DNA of 64,000 bases from Bradyrhizobium sp. LTSP885 (GCF_000938305.1 NZ_JYMT01000015.1:100339-164338); one strand, 5' to 3'; counted from the stretch's first letter, positions 36,350 through 47,240 are shown. A program made the numbers and translations. Notes: a model not told the origin generated them from the sequence alone.

Positions 36350-37490
36350 CCGTAACCGCCTCGCTGGTGTTGATGTCGGTGACGACGGACATGCCCGGCA
36401 GCAGGCGCTCGAGCAGCGGCTGGTTCTTGTCGAACTGGATCCGCACCGGAATGCGCTGCACCACCTTGGTGAAATTGCCGGTGGCGTTGTCGGGCGGCAG
36501 CAGCGCGAATTGCGAGCCGCTCGCCGGCGCAATGCGCTCGATGCGGCCGCGCAGCCTCTCGCCCGGGAACGAATCCACCATGATCTCAACCGGCTGACCC
36601 GGCCTGACGCGCGTCAGCTGCGTTTCCTTGTAATTGGCGATCACGTAAACATTCGGCAGCGGCACCACATTGACCAGATTGGTGCCGATGTTGACGTAGT
36701 CGCCCGGCTGTACCTGACGCTCGCCGGTGACGCCGTCGAATGGCGCGGCGATCTTGGTGTAGCCGAGCTTGAGCTTGACCGCGGCGAGTTGCGCCTTAGC
36801 GCCATCGATATCGGCGGCGCGCTGCTTCTTGGTCCCTTGCAGCACCTCGATCTGATGACGCTGGGCTGCGATCACCGCGCGGCTTGCACTGACATCGGCC
36901 TGCGCCTTGGCATAGGCGGCGGTGGCCTGCTCGAACTTTTGTCGCGTGCCGGCTTCGGTTTGCGACAGCGACTGCTGGCGCTCCTGCTCCTGGCGCGCCT
37001 CGATCGCCTGTGCCTCCGCGGACAGCCGCGCGGCCTCCGCCTGCGCGATGGTCGCGTATTGCAGCTCGACCTGGTTGCTGAGGTTGTCGAGCGCGGCCTG
37101 CGCGCCGACCACACCGGCCTCGGCCTGCGCGACCTGCGCCTGATAGTCGGCCGGATCGATCTGCACCAGCAGATCGCCGGCCTTGACGCGCTGGAAATCG
37201 GTGACGGCGACGGTGAGAACCTCGCCCGCGACCCGGCTGGAGAGCTGGGTCAGATCGGCGCGAACATAGGCGTCATTGGTGCTCTGGATCGTGGCGCTGC
37301 CGACCCAGGCGTCCCACCGCACCGTTGCCAGCACAATGAACGCCAGTGCAACCAGCACCGCGAACAATGGAATCGCGAAGCGACCCCAGAACCCGCTTGT
37401 CGTGGCTTGCGGCTTTGCGGTTGGCGCGGCCTGGCTGGCCGGTGGCGGGGTGGTTTGAACCTGCTCTGTCACGACACTCCCCTCACTCAC
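36336..37490 (-). CDS. HlyD/EmrA-family periplasmic adaptor
   Basis: A 384-residue membrane-fusion protein. One N-terminal anchor (IPLFAVLVALAFIVLATVRW, about residues 39-58) is followed by a lipoyl half-motif (TNDAYVRADLTQLSSRVAG, VKAGDLLVQIDPADY), a long coiled coil rich in Ala, Gln and Glu (about 115-215), the second lipoyl half and a beta-barrel ending in LLPGMSVVTDI. GTG at 37490 or GTG at 37472 are both possible starts. The downstream pump gene overlaps its end. A 16-base inverted repeat lies 30 bases before the start. Confidence 0.9.
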   Translation of the reverse strand: MSEGSVVTEQVQTTPPPASQAAPTAKPQATTSGFWGRFAIPLFAVLVALAFIVLATVRWDAWVGSATIQSTNDAYVRADLTQLSSRVAGEVLTVAVTDFQRVKAGDLLVQIDPADYQAQVAQAEAGVVGAQAALDNLSNQVELQYATIAQAEAARLSAEAQAIEARQEQERQQSLSQTEAGTRQKFEQATAAYAKAQADVSASRAVIAAQRHQIEVLQGTKKQRAADIDGAKAQLAAVKLKLGYTKIAAPFDGVTGERQVQPGDYVNIGTNLVNVVPLPNVYVIANYKETQLTRVRPGQPVEIMVDSFPGERLRGRIERIAPASGSQFALLPPDNATGNFTKVVQRIPVRIQFDKNQPLLERLLPGMSVVTDINTSEAVTDGGK

Positions 37491-37520
37491 GCTCCGGACC
37501 GCCGGACGAGGTTACAAGCA

Positions 37521-37536
37521 CATGATGTCAATCATG
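37521..37536. promoter_or_regulatory. Inverted repeat upstream of the efflux/polyketide operon
   Basis: CATGAT-GTCA-ATCATG is a perfect six-base inverted repeat with a four-base spacer in the 48-base gap between nth and the HlyD gene. On the minus strand it contains TTGACA, so a repressor bound there would cover a possible -35 element. No good -10 is seen at 17 bases. Confidence 0.45.
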
Positions 37537-37538
37537 CC

Positions 37539-38297
37539 TCAGACGGTCTTCTCCGGCCAACGGCAAAGATCGTTGATCAGGCATACCTCGCAACGCGGCT
37601 TGCGCGCGAGGCAGGTGTAGCGGCCATGCAGGATCAGCCAGTGATGGGCATGCAGCATGAACTCCGGCGGGATCACCTTCTCCAGCCCGAGTTCGACCTC
37701 GAGCGGAGTCTTGCCGGGTGCCAATCCAGTGCGGTTGCCGACGCGAAACACATGGGTGTCGACCGCCATCGTGTGCTCGCCGAACGCCATGTTGAGCACG
37801 ACATTCGCGGTCTTGCGGCCGGCGCCGGGCAGCGACTCGATCTCGGCGCGGGTGCGCGGCACTACGCCGCCGAATTCGGCGATCAGCTTCTCCGAGAGCG
37901 CGATGACGTTCTTGGCCTTGTTGCGATAGAGCCCGATGGTCTTGATGTGGTCGCGCACCTTGTCCTCGCCGAGCGCGAGCATCTTTTCCGGTGTGTCGGC
38001 GATCGCGAACAGCGCGCGGGTCGCTTTGTTGACGCCGGCGTCGGTCGCCTGTGCCGACAGCACGACTGCAACCAGCAGCGTGTACGGATTGAGATGCTCC
38101 AGCTCGCCCTTCGGCTCGGGATTGGCTTTGCGGAACCGGCTGAAGGCCTCAAAGACCTCCGCCGCCGTCCACGGCTTCGGTTTTGCGACCCTCTTTGCCG
38201 CGGGTTTTGGCAGCGGCTTTGCCGCCTTCGCGGTCTTCTTCGGCACGGACCGAACGCTTGATGTCTTGGTGCGTTGAGAGCGGGTGATTTTGGCCAT
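37539..38297 (-). CDS. nth: Endonuclease III
   Basis: A 252-residue bifunctional DNA glycosylase/AP lyase that removes oxidised pyrimidines. LPGAGRKTANVVL carries the helix-hairpin-helix and catalytic Lys162, VDTHVFRVGNRT contains Asp180, and the 4Fe-4S cluster motif C-x6-C-x2-C-x5-C spans Cys229, Cys236, Cys239 and Cys245. A basic extension of about 40 residues (KKTAKAAKPLPKPAAKRVAK) precedes the domain. ATG 38297 is chosen; ATG 38321 would overlap the divergent DUF2244 start. Only 22 bases separate the two genes' starts. Confidence 0.93.
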   Translation of the reverse strand: MAKITRSQRTKTSSVRSVPKKTAKAAKPLPKPAAKRVAKPKPWTAAEVFEAFSRFRKANPEPKGELEHLNPYTLLVAVVLSAQATDAGVNKATRALFAIADTPEKMLALGEDKVRDHIKTIGLYRNKAKNVIALSEKLIAEFGGVVPRTRAEIESLPGAGRKTANVVLNMAFGEHTMAVDTHVFRVGNRTGLAPGKTPLEVELGLEKVIPPEFMLHAHHWLILHGRYTCLARKPRCEVCLINDLCRWPEKTV

Positions 38298-38319
38298 GAT
38301 CGGGATATACTGATACGCC

Positions 38320-38883
38320 ATGACCGCAGGCAACGATTTTGATCCCAAGAGTAATCTTGAGGGCGATCTTGAGAATGGTCTCGAGGCCGACAACCTCGAG
38401 CCGAAACTGTTCTCGGCATTGCTGACGCCGCACCGTTCGCTCAACCGCACCGGCTTCGTGGTGCTGATGTCAGCGGTGACTGCGATCAGCTTCATTGCCG
38501 GCGCGGTGTTCTGGTGGCTGGGCGCCTGGCCGATCTTCGGCTTCTTCGGCCTCGACGTGCTGGTGATCTATTGGGCGTTCAAGGTCAATTTCCGCACCGC
38601 GAAGGCGAGCGAGGAGATCACCGTGACGCCGTCGGAATTGCGGGTACGCCGGATCAGCCACCGCGGCCACGTCATGGAATGGGTGCTCAACCCGCTCTGG
38701 GTGCAGTTCGAGCAGATCTCGCACGAAGAGTTCGGCGTCGAGCGGCTTTTTCTGGTCTCCAGGGGCCGCCGGGTCAGCGTCGGCAGCTTCCTTGGACCGG
38801 ACGAAAAGGCCAGTTTTTCCAAAGCCTTGATGGCCGCGCTGAATGCCGCCAAGCGCGGTCCGACCTACAACCCTATCAATTAG
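38320..38883 (+). CDS. DUF2244 membrane protein
   Basis: A 187-residue protein of the alphaproteobacterial DUF2244 family. Two membrane helices (about residues 45-85, FVVLMSAVTAISFIAGAVFW and FFGLDVLVIYWAF) are followed by a cytoplasmic or periplasmic domain with ITVTPSELRVRRISHRG and VSRGRRVSVGSFLGPDEK. I recall the family often near nth or cytochrome oxidase genes; the function is unknown. Its start lies 22 bases from the divergent nth start. A GAGCATGATC-family repeat follows. Confidence 0.85.
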   Translation: MTAGNDFDPKSNLEGDLENGLEADNLEPKLFSALLTPHRSLNRTGFVVLMSAVTAISFIAGAVFWWLGAWPIFGFFGLDVLVIYWAFKVNFRTAKASEEITVTPSELRVRRISHRGHVMEWVLNPLWVQFEQISHEEFGVERLFLVSRGRRVSVGSFLGPDEKASFSKALMAALNAAKRGPTYNPIN

Positions 38884-38895
38884 GCTTTTTTGTTT

Positions 38896-38965
38896 GAGCA
38901 TGATCTTGTTGGAAAACCGGTTCCCACTTTGCGCTAACGCGGCCGTACCGGTCCGGATCATGCTC
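38896..38965. repeat. Dispersed inverted repeat (GAGCATGATC family)
   Basis: Perfect 10-base arms GAGCATGATC (38896-38905) and GATCATGCTC (38956-38965) flank a core with GGAAAACCGGTTCC. It sits just upstream of the Ada-like gene, close to where its promoter is expected. Confidence 0.75.
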
Positions 38966-39017
38966 TTTGTCGGAAACCGGGTGGTTTGGACGCGCGATGG
39001 CTCCTAAATCAGGTCCC

Positions 39018-39914
39018 ATGATGACACTCGCCATACATGACCAGCGCCTGACCAAGCCGGGCCCGCAGAACGCCGCGCTACGCGACTATGATTCGGTGCG
39101 GCGTGCGATCGCCTTCATCTCGGACCACTGGCGCGCGCAGCCGACCATCGAGGCGATGGCCGACGCCGCAGCCGTGACCCCGGATGAGCTCCACCATCTG
39201 TTCCGCCGTTGGGCCGGGCTGACGCCAAAGGCCTTCATGCAGGCGCTGACCCTTGACCACGCCAAGGGCCTGTTGCGCGATTCCGCCAGCGTGCTCGACG
39301 CGGCGCTCGACTCGGGCTTGTCAGGCCCGGGCCGGCTGCACGATCTGTTCGTCACGCACGAGGCAATGTCGCCCGGCGAATGGAAGCATGGCGGCGCCGG
39401 CATGACGCTGCGCTACGGCTTCCATCCCTCGCCGTTCGGCACTGCGATCGTGATCGCGACGGACCGTGGACTGGCGGGGCTTGCCTTCGCCGACCCCGGC
39501 GACGAACAGACGGCGTTCGCCGACATGACGCGGCGCTGGGCGAACGCGACCTTTGTCGAGGACACCGACGGCACCGCCGCGTTGGCGCAGCGCGTCTTCG
39601 ACAAGCAGCTGTGGCGGCCGGACCAGCCGTTGCGCGTGGTGCTGATCGGCACCGATTTCGAGGTGCGGGTGTGGGAAACGCTGCTGAAGGTCCCGATGGG
39701 CCACGCAGTCAGCTATTCCGACATCGCCACCAAGATCAGCAATCCGAAGGCGTCGCGCGCCGTCGGCGCCGCGGTCGGCCGCAATCCGGTGTCATTCGTG
39801 GTGCCCTGCCATCGCGCACTCGGCAAGAGCGGCGCGCTGACCGGCTATCACTGGGGCATCACCCGCAAGCAAGCGATGCTCGGCTGGGAAGCCGGCCAGG
39901 TGGGATTGCATTAA
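39018..39914 (+). CDS. Ada-like methylated-DNA--protein-cysteine methyltransferase with AraC-type HTH
   Basis: A 298-residue two-domain protein. Residues about 25-115 form an AraC-type helix-turn-helix region (AVTPDELHHLFRRWAGLTPK), and the C-terminal half is an O6-alkylguanine-DNA alkyltransferase with FVVPCHRALGKSG (acceptor Cys264) and FEVRVWETLLKVP. It directly reverses O6-methylguanine by transferring the methyl group to itself. The N-terminal zinc-binding methyl-phosphotriester domain of E. coli Ada is missing, so sensing must differ or regulation is lost. ATG 39018/39021 is preceded by AGG; ATG 38997 is an alternative. Confidence 0.85.
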   Translation: MMTLAIHDQRLTKPGPQNAALRDYDSVRRAIAFISDHWRAQPTIEAMADAAAVTPDELHHLFRRWAGLTPKAFMQALTLDHAKGLLRDSASVLDAALDSGLSGPGRLHDLFVTHEAMSPGEWKHGGAGMTLRYGFHPSPFGTAIVIATDRGLAGLAFADPGDEQTAFADMTRRWANATFVEDTDGTAALAQRVFDKQLWRPDQPLRVVLIGTDFEVRVWETLLKVPMGHAVSYSDIATKISNPKASRAVGAAVGRNPVSFVVPCHRALGKSGALTGYHWGITRKQAMLGWEAGQVGLH

Positions 39915-39936
39915 GGCGAACGGTTCTCTTTCCCCG

Positions 39937-40036
39937 TCACCCTGAGGAGCGCGTAGCGCGTCTCGAAGGGTCGACGGCCACCAGCCGGGCCATGCATCCT
40001 TCGAGACGCGCGCAAGGGCGCGCTCCTCAGGATGAC
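39937..40036. repeat. Intergenic palindrome (CACCCTGAGGAGC family)
   Basis: TCACCCTGAGGAGCGCGTAG-type left arm (39937 onward) pairs with GCGCTCCTCAGGATGA (ending 40036); inner arms TCTCGAAGG and CCTTCGAGA also match. It lies between convergent genes. Confidence 0.8.
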
Positions 40037-40061
40037 GGATCGAGAATCTTGATCGCTTCGC

Positions 40062-40685
40062 TTACCCCGCCAAATCAACCTTGGACGCAACGGTGGAATC
40101 GGCATTGAGCCGATAGACCACCGGCGCGCCGGTCGCGAGTTCACGCTTGAGGATCTGCTCGGGCGTCAGCTTTTCCAGCACCATGATCAGCGCGCGCAGC
40201 GAATTGCCGTGGGCGGCGACCAGCGTGCGCTGGCCGCGCAACACGCCGGGCAGGATCTCCTGCACATAATAGGGCAACGTGCGTGCCAGCGTGTCCTTCA
40301 GGCTTTCGCCGCCGGGTGGTGGCACGTCGTAGGAGCGGCGCCAGATCAGCACCTGGTCCTCGCCCCATTTCTTGCGGGCGTCATCCTTGTTAAGACCGGA
40401 GAGATCGCCATAGTCGCGTTCGTTGAGCGCGAGATCTTGGGTCGTCGGCAATCCGGTCTGGCCGATCTCGGCCAGCATCAGCTTCAACGTGTGCTGGGCG
40501 CGCGTGAGATCGGAGGTGAAGGCGACGTCGAACGACAGACCCTGCGCCTTCAGCTTGCGTCCCGCTTCCTTGGCCTCGTTGATGCCCTGTTCGGTGAGAT
40601 CAGGATCCTTCCACCCGGTGAAGAGATTCTTCAGGTTCCATTCGCTCTGGCCGTGCCGGACCAGCACAAGAAGACGATCGCTCAT
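40062..40685 (-). CDS. gpmA: 2,3-bisphosphoglycerate-dependent phosphoglycerate mutase
   Basis: A 207-residue glycolytic enzyme interconverting 3- and 2-phosphoglycerate. The active-site histidine motif [10 protein letters not shown] has His11; [11 protein letters not shown] and [10 protein letters not shown] carry the other conserved catalytic residues. It is shorter than the E. coli 250-residue enzyme, as in other alphaproteobacteria. It lies 26 bases downstream of dapB on the same strand. Confidence 0.93.
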   Translation of the reverse strand: MSDRLLVLVRHGQSEWNLKNLFTGWKDPDLTEQGINEAKEAGRKLKAQGLSFDVAFTSDLTRAQHTLKLMLAEIGQTGLPTTQDLALNERDYGDLSGLNKDDARKKWGEDQVLIWRRSYDVPPPGGESLKDTLARTLPYYVQEILPGVLRGQRTLVAAHGNSLRALIMVLEKLTPEQILKRELATGAPVVYRLNADSTVASKVDLAG

Positions 40686-40711
40686 TCCACGGTTTCCGTT
40701 CTCAGCTTGAT

Positions 40712-41524
40712 TTATTCACCCAGTCCCAGCACGTCGGCCATCGAGTACTGGCCCGGCTTCTTGCCATGCGCCCACAACGCCGCCTTCAGCGCGCCTTGCG
40801 CGAACAGCGCGCGATCCTCGGCATGGTGCGACAGCGTGAGGCGCTCGGACGGACCGGCAAAGATCACGCTGTGATCGCCGGCCGCGGTACCGCCGCGCAG
40901 TGACGCAAAGCCGATGTCCCCGGCGCGCCGCGCGCCGGTCAGGCCATCGCGGCCGCGCGCCGAGCGTTCCGCCAACGCGATCTGGCGTCCGGCCGCGGCG
41001 GCTTCGCCGAGCATCAAGGCGGTGCCCGACGGTGCATCGATCTTGGACTTGTGATGCATTTCAAGAATTTCGATGTCAAAGCTCTGGTCGAGCGACTGCG
41101 CAACGCGCTTGACCAGTGCGGCGAGCAGATTGACGCCGAGGCTCATATTGCCCGACTTCACCACGATGGCGCGATTGGTAACGCTCTTGATCACGGCATC
41201 GTCCGATGACGACAGGCCGGTGGTGCCGATGACATGAACGAGACCGCGCTCGGCTGCGATCGCGACATTGGCGATGGTCGCGGCCGGTACCGTGAAATCC
41301 AGGATGCCGTCGGCGTTGGCCGACATCGTCCACAGGTCGGCCGACAGCGCGACGCCATTGGCCGGCAGGCCGGCGAGCACGCCGGCGTCTTTGCCCAGCA
41401 ATTCGGAGCCCGGCGCTTCCAGCGCGCCGACCTGAACTGCCCCGGGGGTTTCGGAAATCACCCGCGCCAGCGTGCGGCCCATCCGGCCGCCGGCTCCCGC
41501 AACAATCAGACGCATGTCAGCCAT
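40712..41524 (-). CDS. dapB: 4-hydroxy-tetrahydrodipicolinate reductase
   Basis: A 270-residue enzyme of lysine and diaminopimelate synthesis, reducing hydroxy-tetrahydrodipicolinate with NAD(P)H. The N-terminal Rossmann motif [15 protein letters not shown] (residues 8-22) and the substrate-binding [17 protein letters not shown] are diagnostic. It heads a short run with gpmA and is separated from the upstream DUF1330 gene by about 60 bases. Confidence 0.95.
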   Translation of the reverse strand: MADMRLIVAGAGGRMGRTLARVISETPGAVQVGALEAPGSELLGKDAGVLAGLPANGVALSADLWTMSANADGILDFTVPAATIANVAIAAERGLVHVIGTTGLSSSDDAVIKSVTNRAIVVKSGNMSLGVNLLAALVKRVAQSLDQSFDIEILEMHHKSKIDAPSGTALMLGEAAAAGRQIALAERSARGRDGLTGARRAGDIGFASLRGGTAAGDHSVIFAGPSERLTLSHHAEDRALFAQGALKAALWAHGKKPGQYSMADVLGLGE

Positions 41525-41584
41525 GGCATCACCTCTGATGGCCGTATAGCGGGCGGAGGCTGTTCCGGCAACCGGACCGGCGGC

Positions 41585-41881
41585 CTACGGACTGTCGTAG
41601 CCTTCGATGATAATGAGATCGGCCATCGAATGCGGCTGCCGTACCTTGATGTTGGCCTGGTATTCCGGCGAGTTGTAGCAGGCCAGCGCCGTCTCGTAGT
41701 CGGCGAATTCGATCACGACATTGCGCGAGCGCTTCTCCCCTTCGGGATTGGTGAATCTGCCGCCGCGAACAATGAACTTGCCGCCGAATTTCTGGAAGAT
41801 GGCCGGGTTGGCCGCCATGTAGGGCTTGTAGCCCTCCTCATTGTGAACGTCGACGCGTGCAACCCAGTATCCCTTCGCCAT
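41585..41881 (-). CDS. DUF1330 ferredoxin-like fold protein
   Basis: A 98-residue dimeric alpha+beta barrel protein of the DUF1330 family: MAKGYWVARVDVHNEEGYKP, GGKFIVRGGRFTNPEGEKRS and VVIEFADYETALACYNSPEY are typical. Molecular function is unknown. It lies 18 bases downstream of pyrF and is probably cotranscribed with it. Confidence 0.85.
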   Translation of the reverse strand: MAKGYWVARVDVHNEEGYKPYMAANPAIFQKFGGKFIVRGGRFTNPEGEKRSRNVVIEFADYETALACYNSPEYQANIKVRQPHSMADLIIIEGYDSP

Positions 41882-41899
41882 ATTCTTCTCCTTTGTCGT

Positions 41900-42610
41900 T
41901 CAGGTGAGCGCCTGTGCGATTTCGGCCTGGATGGCCTCCGCCGCGGCCTTCGGATCCGATGCTTCCGTCACCGGCCGTCCAACAACCAGATAGTCAGCGC
42001 CGGCTGCAATCGCACGGGCCGGCGTCATGATGCGCTTCTGGTCGCCGGTGGCCGATCCCGCGGGCCGGATGCCCGGCGTCACCAAGTTGATCTGGTCGCC
42101 GACGATCTTGCGCAGGGCGGAAGCCTCTTCGGGCGAGCTGACAATGCCGTCGACGCCGAGCGCCTGCGCCTGCTGGCCGCGCGCTGCGACGAGATCGGCG
42201 ACGTTGAGACGATAGCCCGCGGCATGGAGATCGCTGTCGTCGTACGAGGTCAGCACGGTGACTGCGAGGATCTTCAAGGTAGAGCCTGCGCGCGCGTCGA
42301 CCGCGGCTTTCATGGTCTGCGGATAGGCATGCACGGTGAGAAAGGTCGCGCCGAGCTTTGCGACGCTTTCGACGCCGCGCGCGACCGTGTTGCCGATGTC
42401 GTGCAGCTTGAGATCGAGGAAGACCTTCTTGCCACTGCCCGCGAGCTGCTTCGCTAGCGGCAGGCCGCCGGCATAGCCGAGCTGATAGCCGATCTTGTAG
42501 AAGGTCACGCTGTCGCCAAGCCGTTCGATTATCGCCTCCGCCGCTGCCACGGAGGGCAGATCGAGCGCCACAATCAACCGGTCTTTTGGAGCGATCCTGG
42601 CTGGCTGCAT
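41900..42610 (-). CDS. pyrF: Orotidine 5'-phosphate decarboxylase
   Basis: A 236-residue TIM-barrel enzyme that makes UMP from OMP. The active-site Asp-x-Lys-x2-Asp motif is in [17 protein letters not shown], and VTPGIRPAG closes the phosphate site. It lies six bases after the flavin reductase gene on the same strand, so cotranscription is likely. Confidence 0.95.
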   Translation of the reverse strand: MQPARIAPKDRLIVALDLPSVAAAEAIIERLGDSVTFYKIGYQLGYAGGLPLAKQLAGSGKKVFLDLKLHDIGNTVARGVESVAKLGATFLTVHAYPQTMKAAVDARAGSTLKILAVTVLTSYDDSDLHAAGYRLNVADLVAARGQQAQALGVDGIVSSPEEASALRKIVGDQINLVTPGIRPAGSATGDQKRIMTPARAIAAGADYLVVGRPVTEASDPKAAAEAIQAEIAQALT

Positions 42611-42616
42611 GTCACC

Positions 42617-43195
42617 TCACATCATGCGTTGGGAATGGTCGATCAACTGCCGCACCAGCGCCCGCATCGCTTCGATGTCGGCGTGGTGTTTCAGACGATC
42701 CATATCGTCATAGGCCTGTTCGGCAAATGACAGCGCGAGCTGGTTCGGGATCACGGTCGCCTGGCACGCCGACAGGATCAGCCGCAGCGCCGCCAACGCG
42801 CGCGTGCCGCCGAGCCGGTTGCCGGACGCCGCTGCGATCGCGAAGACGCGGTCGCGGAACACCTGGCCGCGGGCCTCATGCGGATCCTGCACGCGGCTCA
42901 CCCAGTCGATCGTGTTCTTCACCAGCGCCGGTACCGAGGAATTGTATTCCGGGGTCACGATCAGCACGCCGTGATGGGCGCCGATCATTCGCTTGAGGTT
43001 GACGGCATTCTGCGGCACGCCCGATTTGGCCTGCAGGTCGCCGTCATAGATCGGCAGCGGAAAATCGGCGAGCGAGATGCGGGTGACGTCGGCGCCGAGC
43101 TGCACCAATTCCCGCGCCACGACGGCCGCCAGCTTCGCATTGAGCGAGCCTGATCGAAGCGATCCCGGGATCACGAGGATTTTCAGCGCGGACAT
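42617..43195 (-). CDS. NADPH-dependent FMN reductase
   Basis: A 192-residue flavodoxin-like oxidoreductase. IPGSLRSGSLNAKLAAVV binds the FMN phosphate, and TPEYNSSVPALVKNTIDWVS and GNRLGGTRAL complete the flavin site, as in ChrR/YieF/ArsH-type quinone and azo reductases. It lies between pmtA (about 50 bases upstream) and pyrF. Confidence 0.88.
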   Translation of the reverse strand: MSALKILVIPGSLRSGSLNAKLAAVVARELVQLGADVTRISLADFPLPIYDGDLQAKSGVPQNAVNLKRMIGAHHGVLIVTPEYNSSVPALVKNTIDWVSRVQDPHEARGQVFRDRVFAIAAASGNRLGGTRALAALRLILSACQATVIPNQLALSFAEQAYDDMDRLKHHADIEAMRALVRQLIDHSQRMM

Positions 43196-43242
43196 TTTGA
43201 AATCGCGGGTTCAGTCGAGCCCACGCGACGGCGCAGGGCAAA

Positions 43243-43842
43243 TTAACCCTTGCGATACACCCAGACCCGGGCGGGCGGAAGGTTCATCCAGATCCGCTCG
43301 GAAGCTTCTGTGGACACGCCCGGCAACGATTTCGGAATCGGGGGCACGACCGAATAGGTGAACTGAACGAAGGGAGCGCCGGGCGCCAGCGCCACGAAGG
43401 CATCGCGGATCAGCCTCAGGCGCGTCAGCATCGGCTTGGTGACCAGCGGCAGGCCGGAGACCACGGCCGAGGCGGGAGACTTCAGGACGTCCCACAGCGC
43501 ATCGCGGAGCGCATAGGCATCACCTTGCACGACCTTGGCCTGCGGATAGCGCTCACGCAGCAGCGCGCAGAAGCCGGGATTGTATTCGACCAGGACCAGC
43601 CGCTTCTGATCGACGCCATGCTCGATCAGCGCGTTGGTGATCGCACCGGTCCCGGGTCCGAGTTCGACGACCGGCCCTTCCGCTTTCGGGTCGACATATT
43701 GTGCCATGGTGCGGGCGAGCAGTCGCCCCGAGGGCATCACCGCGCCCATGTGCAGCGGCTTCTCGATCCATGAACGGAGAAAACGAACCTCGTCGTCAAG
43801 ACGGAGGGGTTTCTTCAACGCACGCACGGACGATTGGGGCAT
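43243..43842 (-). CDS. pmtA: Phospholipid N-methyltransferase (PmtA)
   Basis: A 199-residue SAM-dependent methyltransferase converting phosphatidylethanolamine to methylated forms and phosphatidylcholine, a membrane lipid that rhizobia make. The SAM motif VVELGPGTGAITN lies at residues 58-70, and VSGLPLVTK fits motif IV (N/D-P-P-Y-like position). FLRSWIEKPLHMGAVMPS is the family's membrane-binding N-terminus. The position next to dnaJ matches the known Bradyrhizobium arrangement as I recall it. Confidence 0.85.
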   Translation of the reverse strand: MPQSSVRALKKPLRLDDEVRFLRSWIEKPLHMGAVMPSGRLLARTMAQYVDPKAEGPVVELGPGTGAITNALIEHGVDQKRLVLVEYNPGFCALLRERYPQAKVVQGDAYALRDALWDVLKSPASAVVSGLPLVTKPMLTRLRLIRDAFVALAPGAPFVQFTYSVVPPIPKSLPGVSTEASERIWMNLPPARVWVYRKG

Positions 43843-43934
43843 GTCGCTTCCAGGCGGGACCGCACAACCGAGCGGTTGTCAGAAAACAGTCACAAAGACG
43901 TATATGTCAGAGCCGTTACGGTCAAGCATAACGA

Positions 43935-45074
43935 CTACTGCGGCGCGGCGCGGTTTCCGAAGAAGTCCTTGACCTTAGAGAAGAAACCTGCGGCCTCGGG
44001 TTGGGTTGCACCGGACGACAGTTTTTCGAACTCCATCAGCAATTCTTGCTGTTTCTTGGTCAGATTCTGCGGCGTTTCGACCATAACCTGGACATACATG
44101 TCGCCGGTCTGGCGGGACCGCAGCACCGGCATACCCTTTGATGCAATGCGGAATCGCCGGCCGGACTGCGTGCCGGACGGCACTTTCACCTTGGTCTTGC
44201 CCTTGTCGATGGTCGGCACCTCGAATTCGCCGCCGAGCGCGGCTGCGACCATCGAGATCGGCACGCGACAATGCAGGTCGGCGCCGTCACGTTGGAAGAA
44301 CTGGTGCGTGGTCAGCGACAGGAAGATGTAGAGGTCGCCGGGCGGGCCGCCGCGAACGCCGGCCTCGCCTTCGCCGGCCAGGCGAATCCGCGTGCCGTCC
44401 TCGACGCCCTGGGGAATGTTGACCGACAGCGTCCGGTCGCGCGTCACCCGGCCGGAACCGACGCAGGAGGCGCAGGCGTCCTCGATCATCTGGCCGCGGC
44501 CCTGGCAGCCGGGGCAGGTGCGCTCCAGCGTGAAGAAGCCCTGCGCCTGCCTGATCCGTCCAGCCCCGCCGCAATGCGAGCAGGTCTTCGGCTTGGTGCC
44601 GGCCTTGGCGCCGATTCCCGAACAGGATTCGCAGGTGACCGAGACCGGAATCTCGATCTGCGCGGTCTTGCCCAGGAAGGCTTCCTCGAGCGTGATCTCC
44701 ATGTTGTAGCGCAGGTCGGCGCCGCGCTCGCGGCCACCGCTGCCACGGCGCTGCCCGGCCATGCCGAACAGGTCTTCGAAGATGTCGGAGAAGGAGGAGG
44801 CGAAGCCGGCGCCGAAGCCCGGACCGCCGCCACCCATGCCCTGCTCGAAGGCCGCATGACCGAAGCGGTCATAGGCGGCGCGCTTGTCGCCGTCCTTCAG
44901 CACTTCATAGGCTTCGTTGATTTCCTTGAAGCGGACCTCGCTGGAGGCATCGCCCGGATTCTTGTCCGGATGCCACTTCATTGCGAGCTTGCGGAAAGCC
45001 GCTTTCAGCTTGGGCTCGTCCGCGTTCCGCTCGACCTCGAGGGTCTCGTAATAGCAGCGCTTGGTGGTGGACAT
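43935..45074 (-). CDS. dnaJ: Chaperone protein DnaJ
   Basis: A 379-residue type I Hsp40. The J domain occupies residues 1-70 (HPDKNPG contains the HPD loop), followed by a Gly/Phe region ([11 protein letters not shown]) and four CxxCxGxG zinc-finger repeats ([32 protein letters not shown]). It stimulates DnaK ATPase. A terminator-like structure lies between it and upstream dnaK. Confidence 0.97.
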   Translation of the reverse strand: MSTTKRCYYETLEVERNADEPKLKAAFRKLAMKWHPDKNPGDASSEVRFKEINEAYEVLKDGDKRAAYDRFGHAAFEQGMGGGGPGFGAGFASSFSDIFEDLFGMAGQRRGSGGRERGADLRYNMEITLEEAFLGKTAQIEIPVSVTCESCSGIGAKAGTKPKTCSHCGGAGRIRQAQGFFTLERTCPGCQGRGQMIEDACASCVGSGRVTRDRTLSVNIPQGVEDGTRIRLAGEGEAGVRGGPPGDLYIFLSLTTHQFFQRDGADLHCRVPISMVAAALGGEFEVPTIDKGKTKVKVPSGTQSGRRFRIASKGMPVLRSRQTGDMYVQVMVETPQNLTKKQQELLMEFEKLSSGATQPEAAGFFSKVKDFFGNRAAPQ

Positions 45075-45158
45075 CCTTCAATTCCGTCCGAAGTTCGGAG
45101 CCATCGCCGAGGATCGCGATAAGGATCGCACCTGTCTGCAAGATGCAGCGATCGCCTT

Positions 45159-45218
45159 AAAAAAAAATGACCCCCACTCCTCCGAGACGCGTCGCGTGCT
45201 CATTGGCGTGAGGGTCAT
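45159..45218 (-). terminator. Terminator-like hairpin between dnaK and dnaJ
   Basis: On the minus strand, ATGACCCTCAC (45218-45208) pairs with GTGGGGGTCAT (45178-45168) with one G-U pair, followed by a run of nine T (45167-45159). The loop of about 29 bases contains further self-complementary ACGCG. It lies 15 bases after the dnaK stop. Confidence 0.8.
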
Positions 45219-45232
45219 GATCTCAAGCCCGC

Positions 45233-47134
<1,902 letters not shown>

Positions 47135-47240
47135 GGTTTTTCATATCCTTGTTGCTACGGCAGGCTGGTTGGGCCCTGACGGCACCCCGAACCGAACCCC
47201 CAGACGTTCACATACTCGCGATATTGCGACGGTGAGCCTG

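Noticed and set aside
36102..38261. Plus-strand frame of 719 codons antisense to the HlyD and nth genes
   Set aside because: Translation is repetitive Arg/Leu/Asp-rich with no motif, and both genes on the other strand are well defined.
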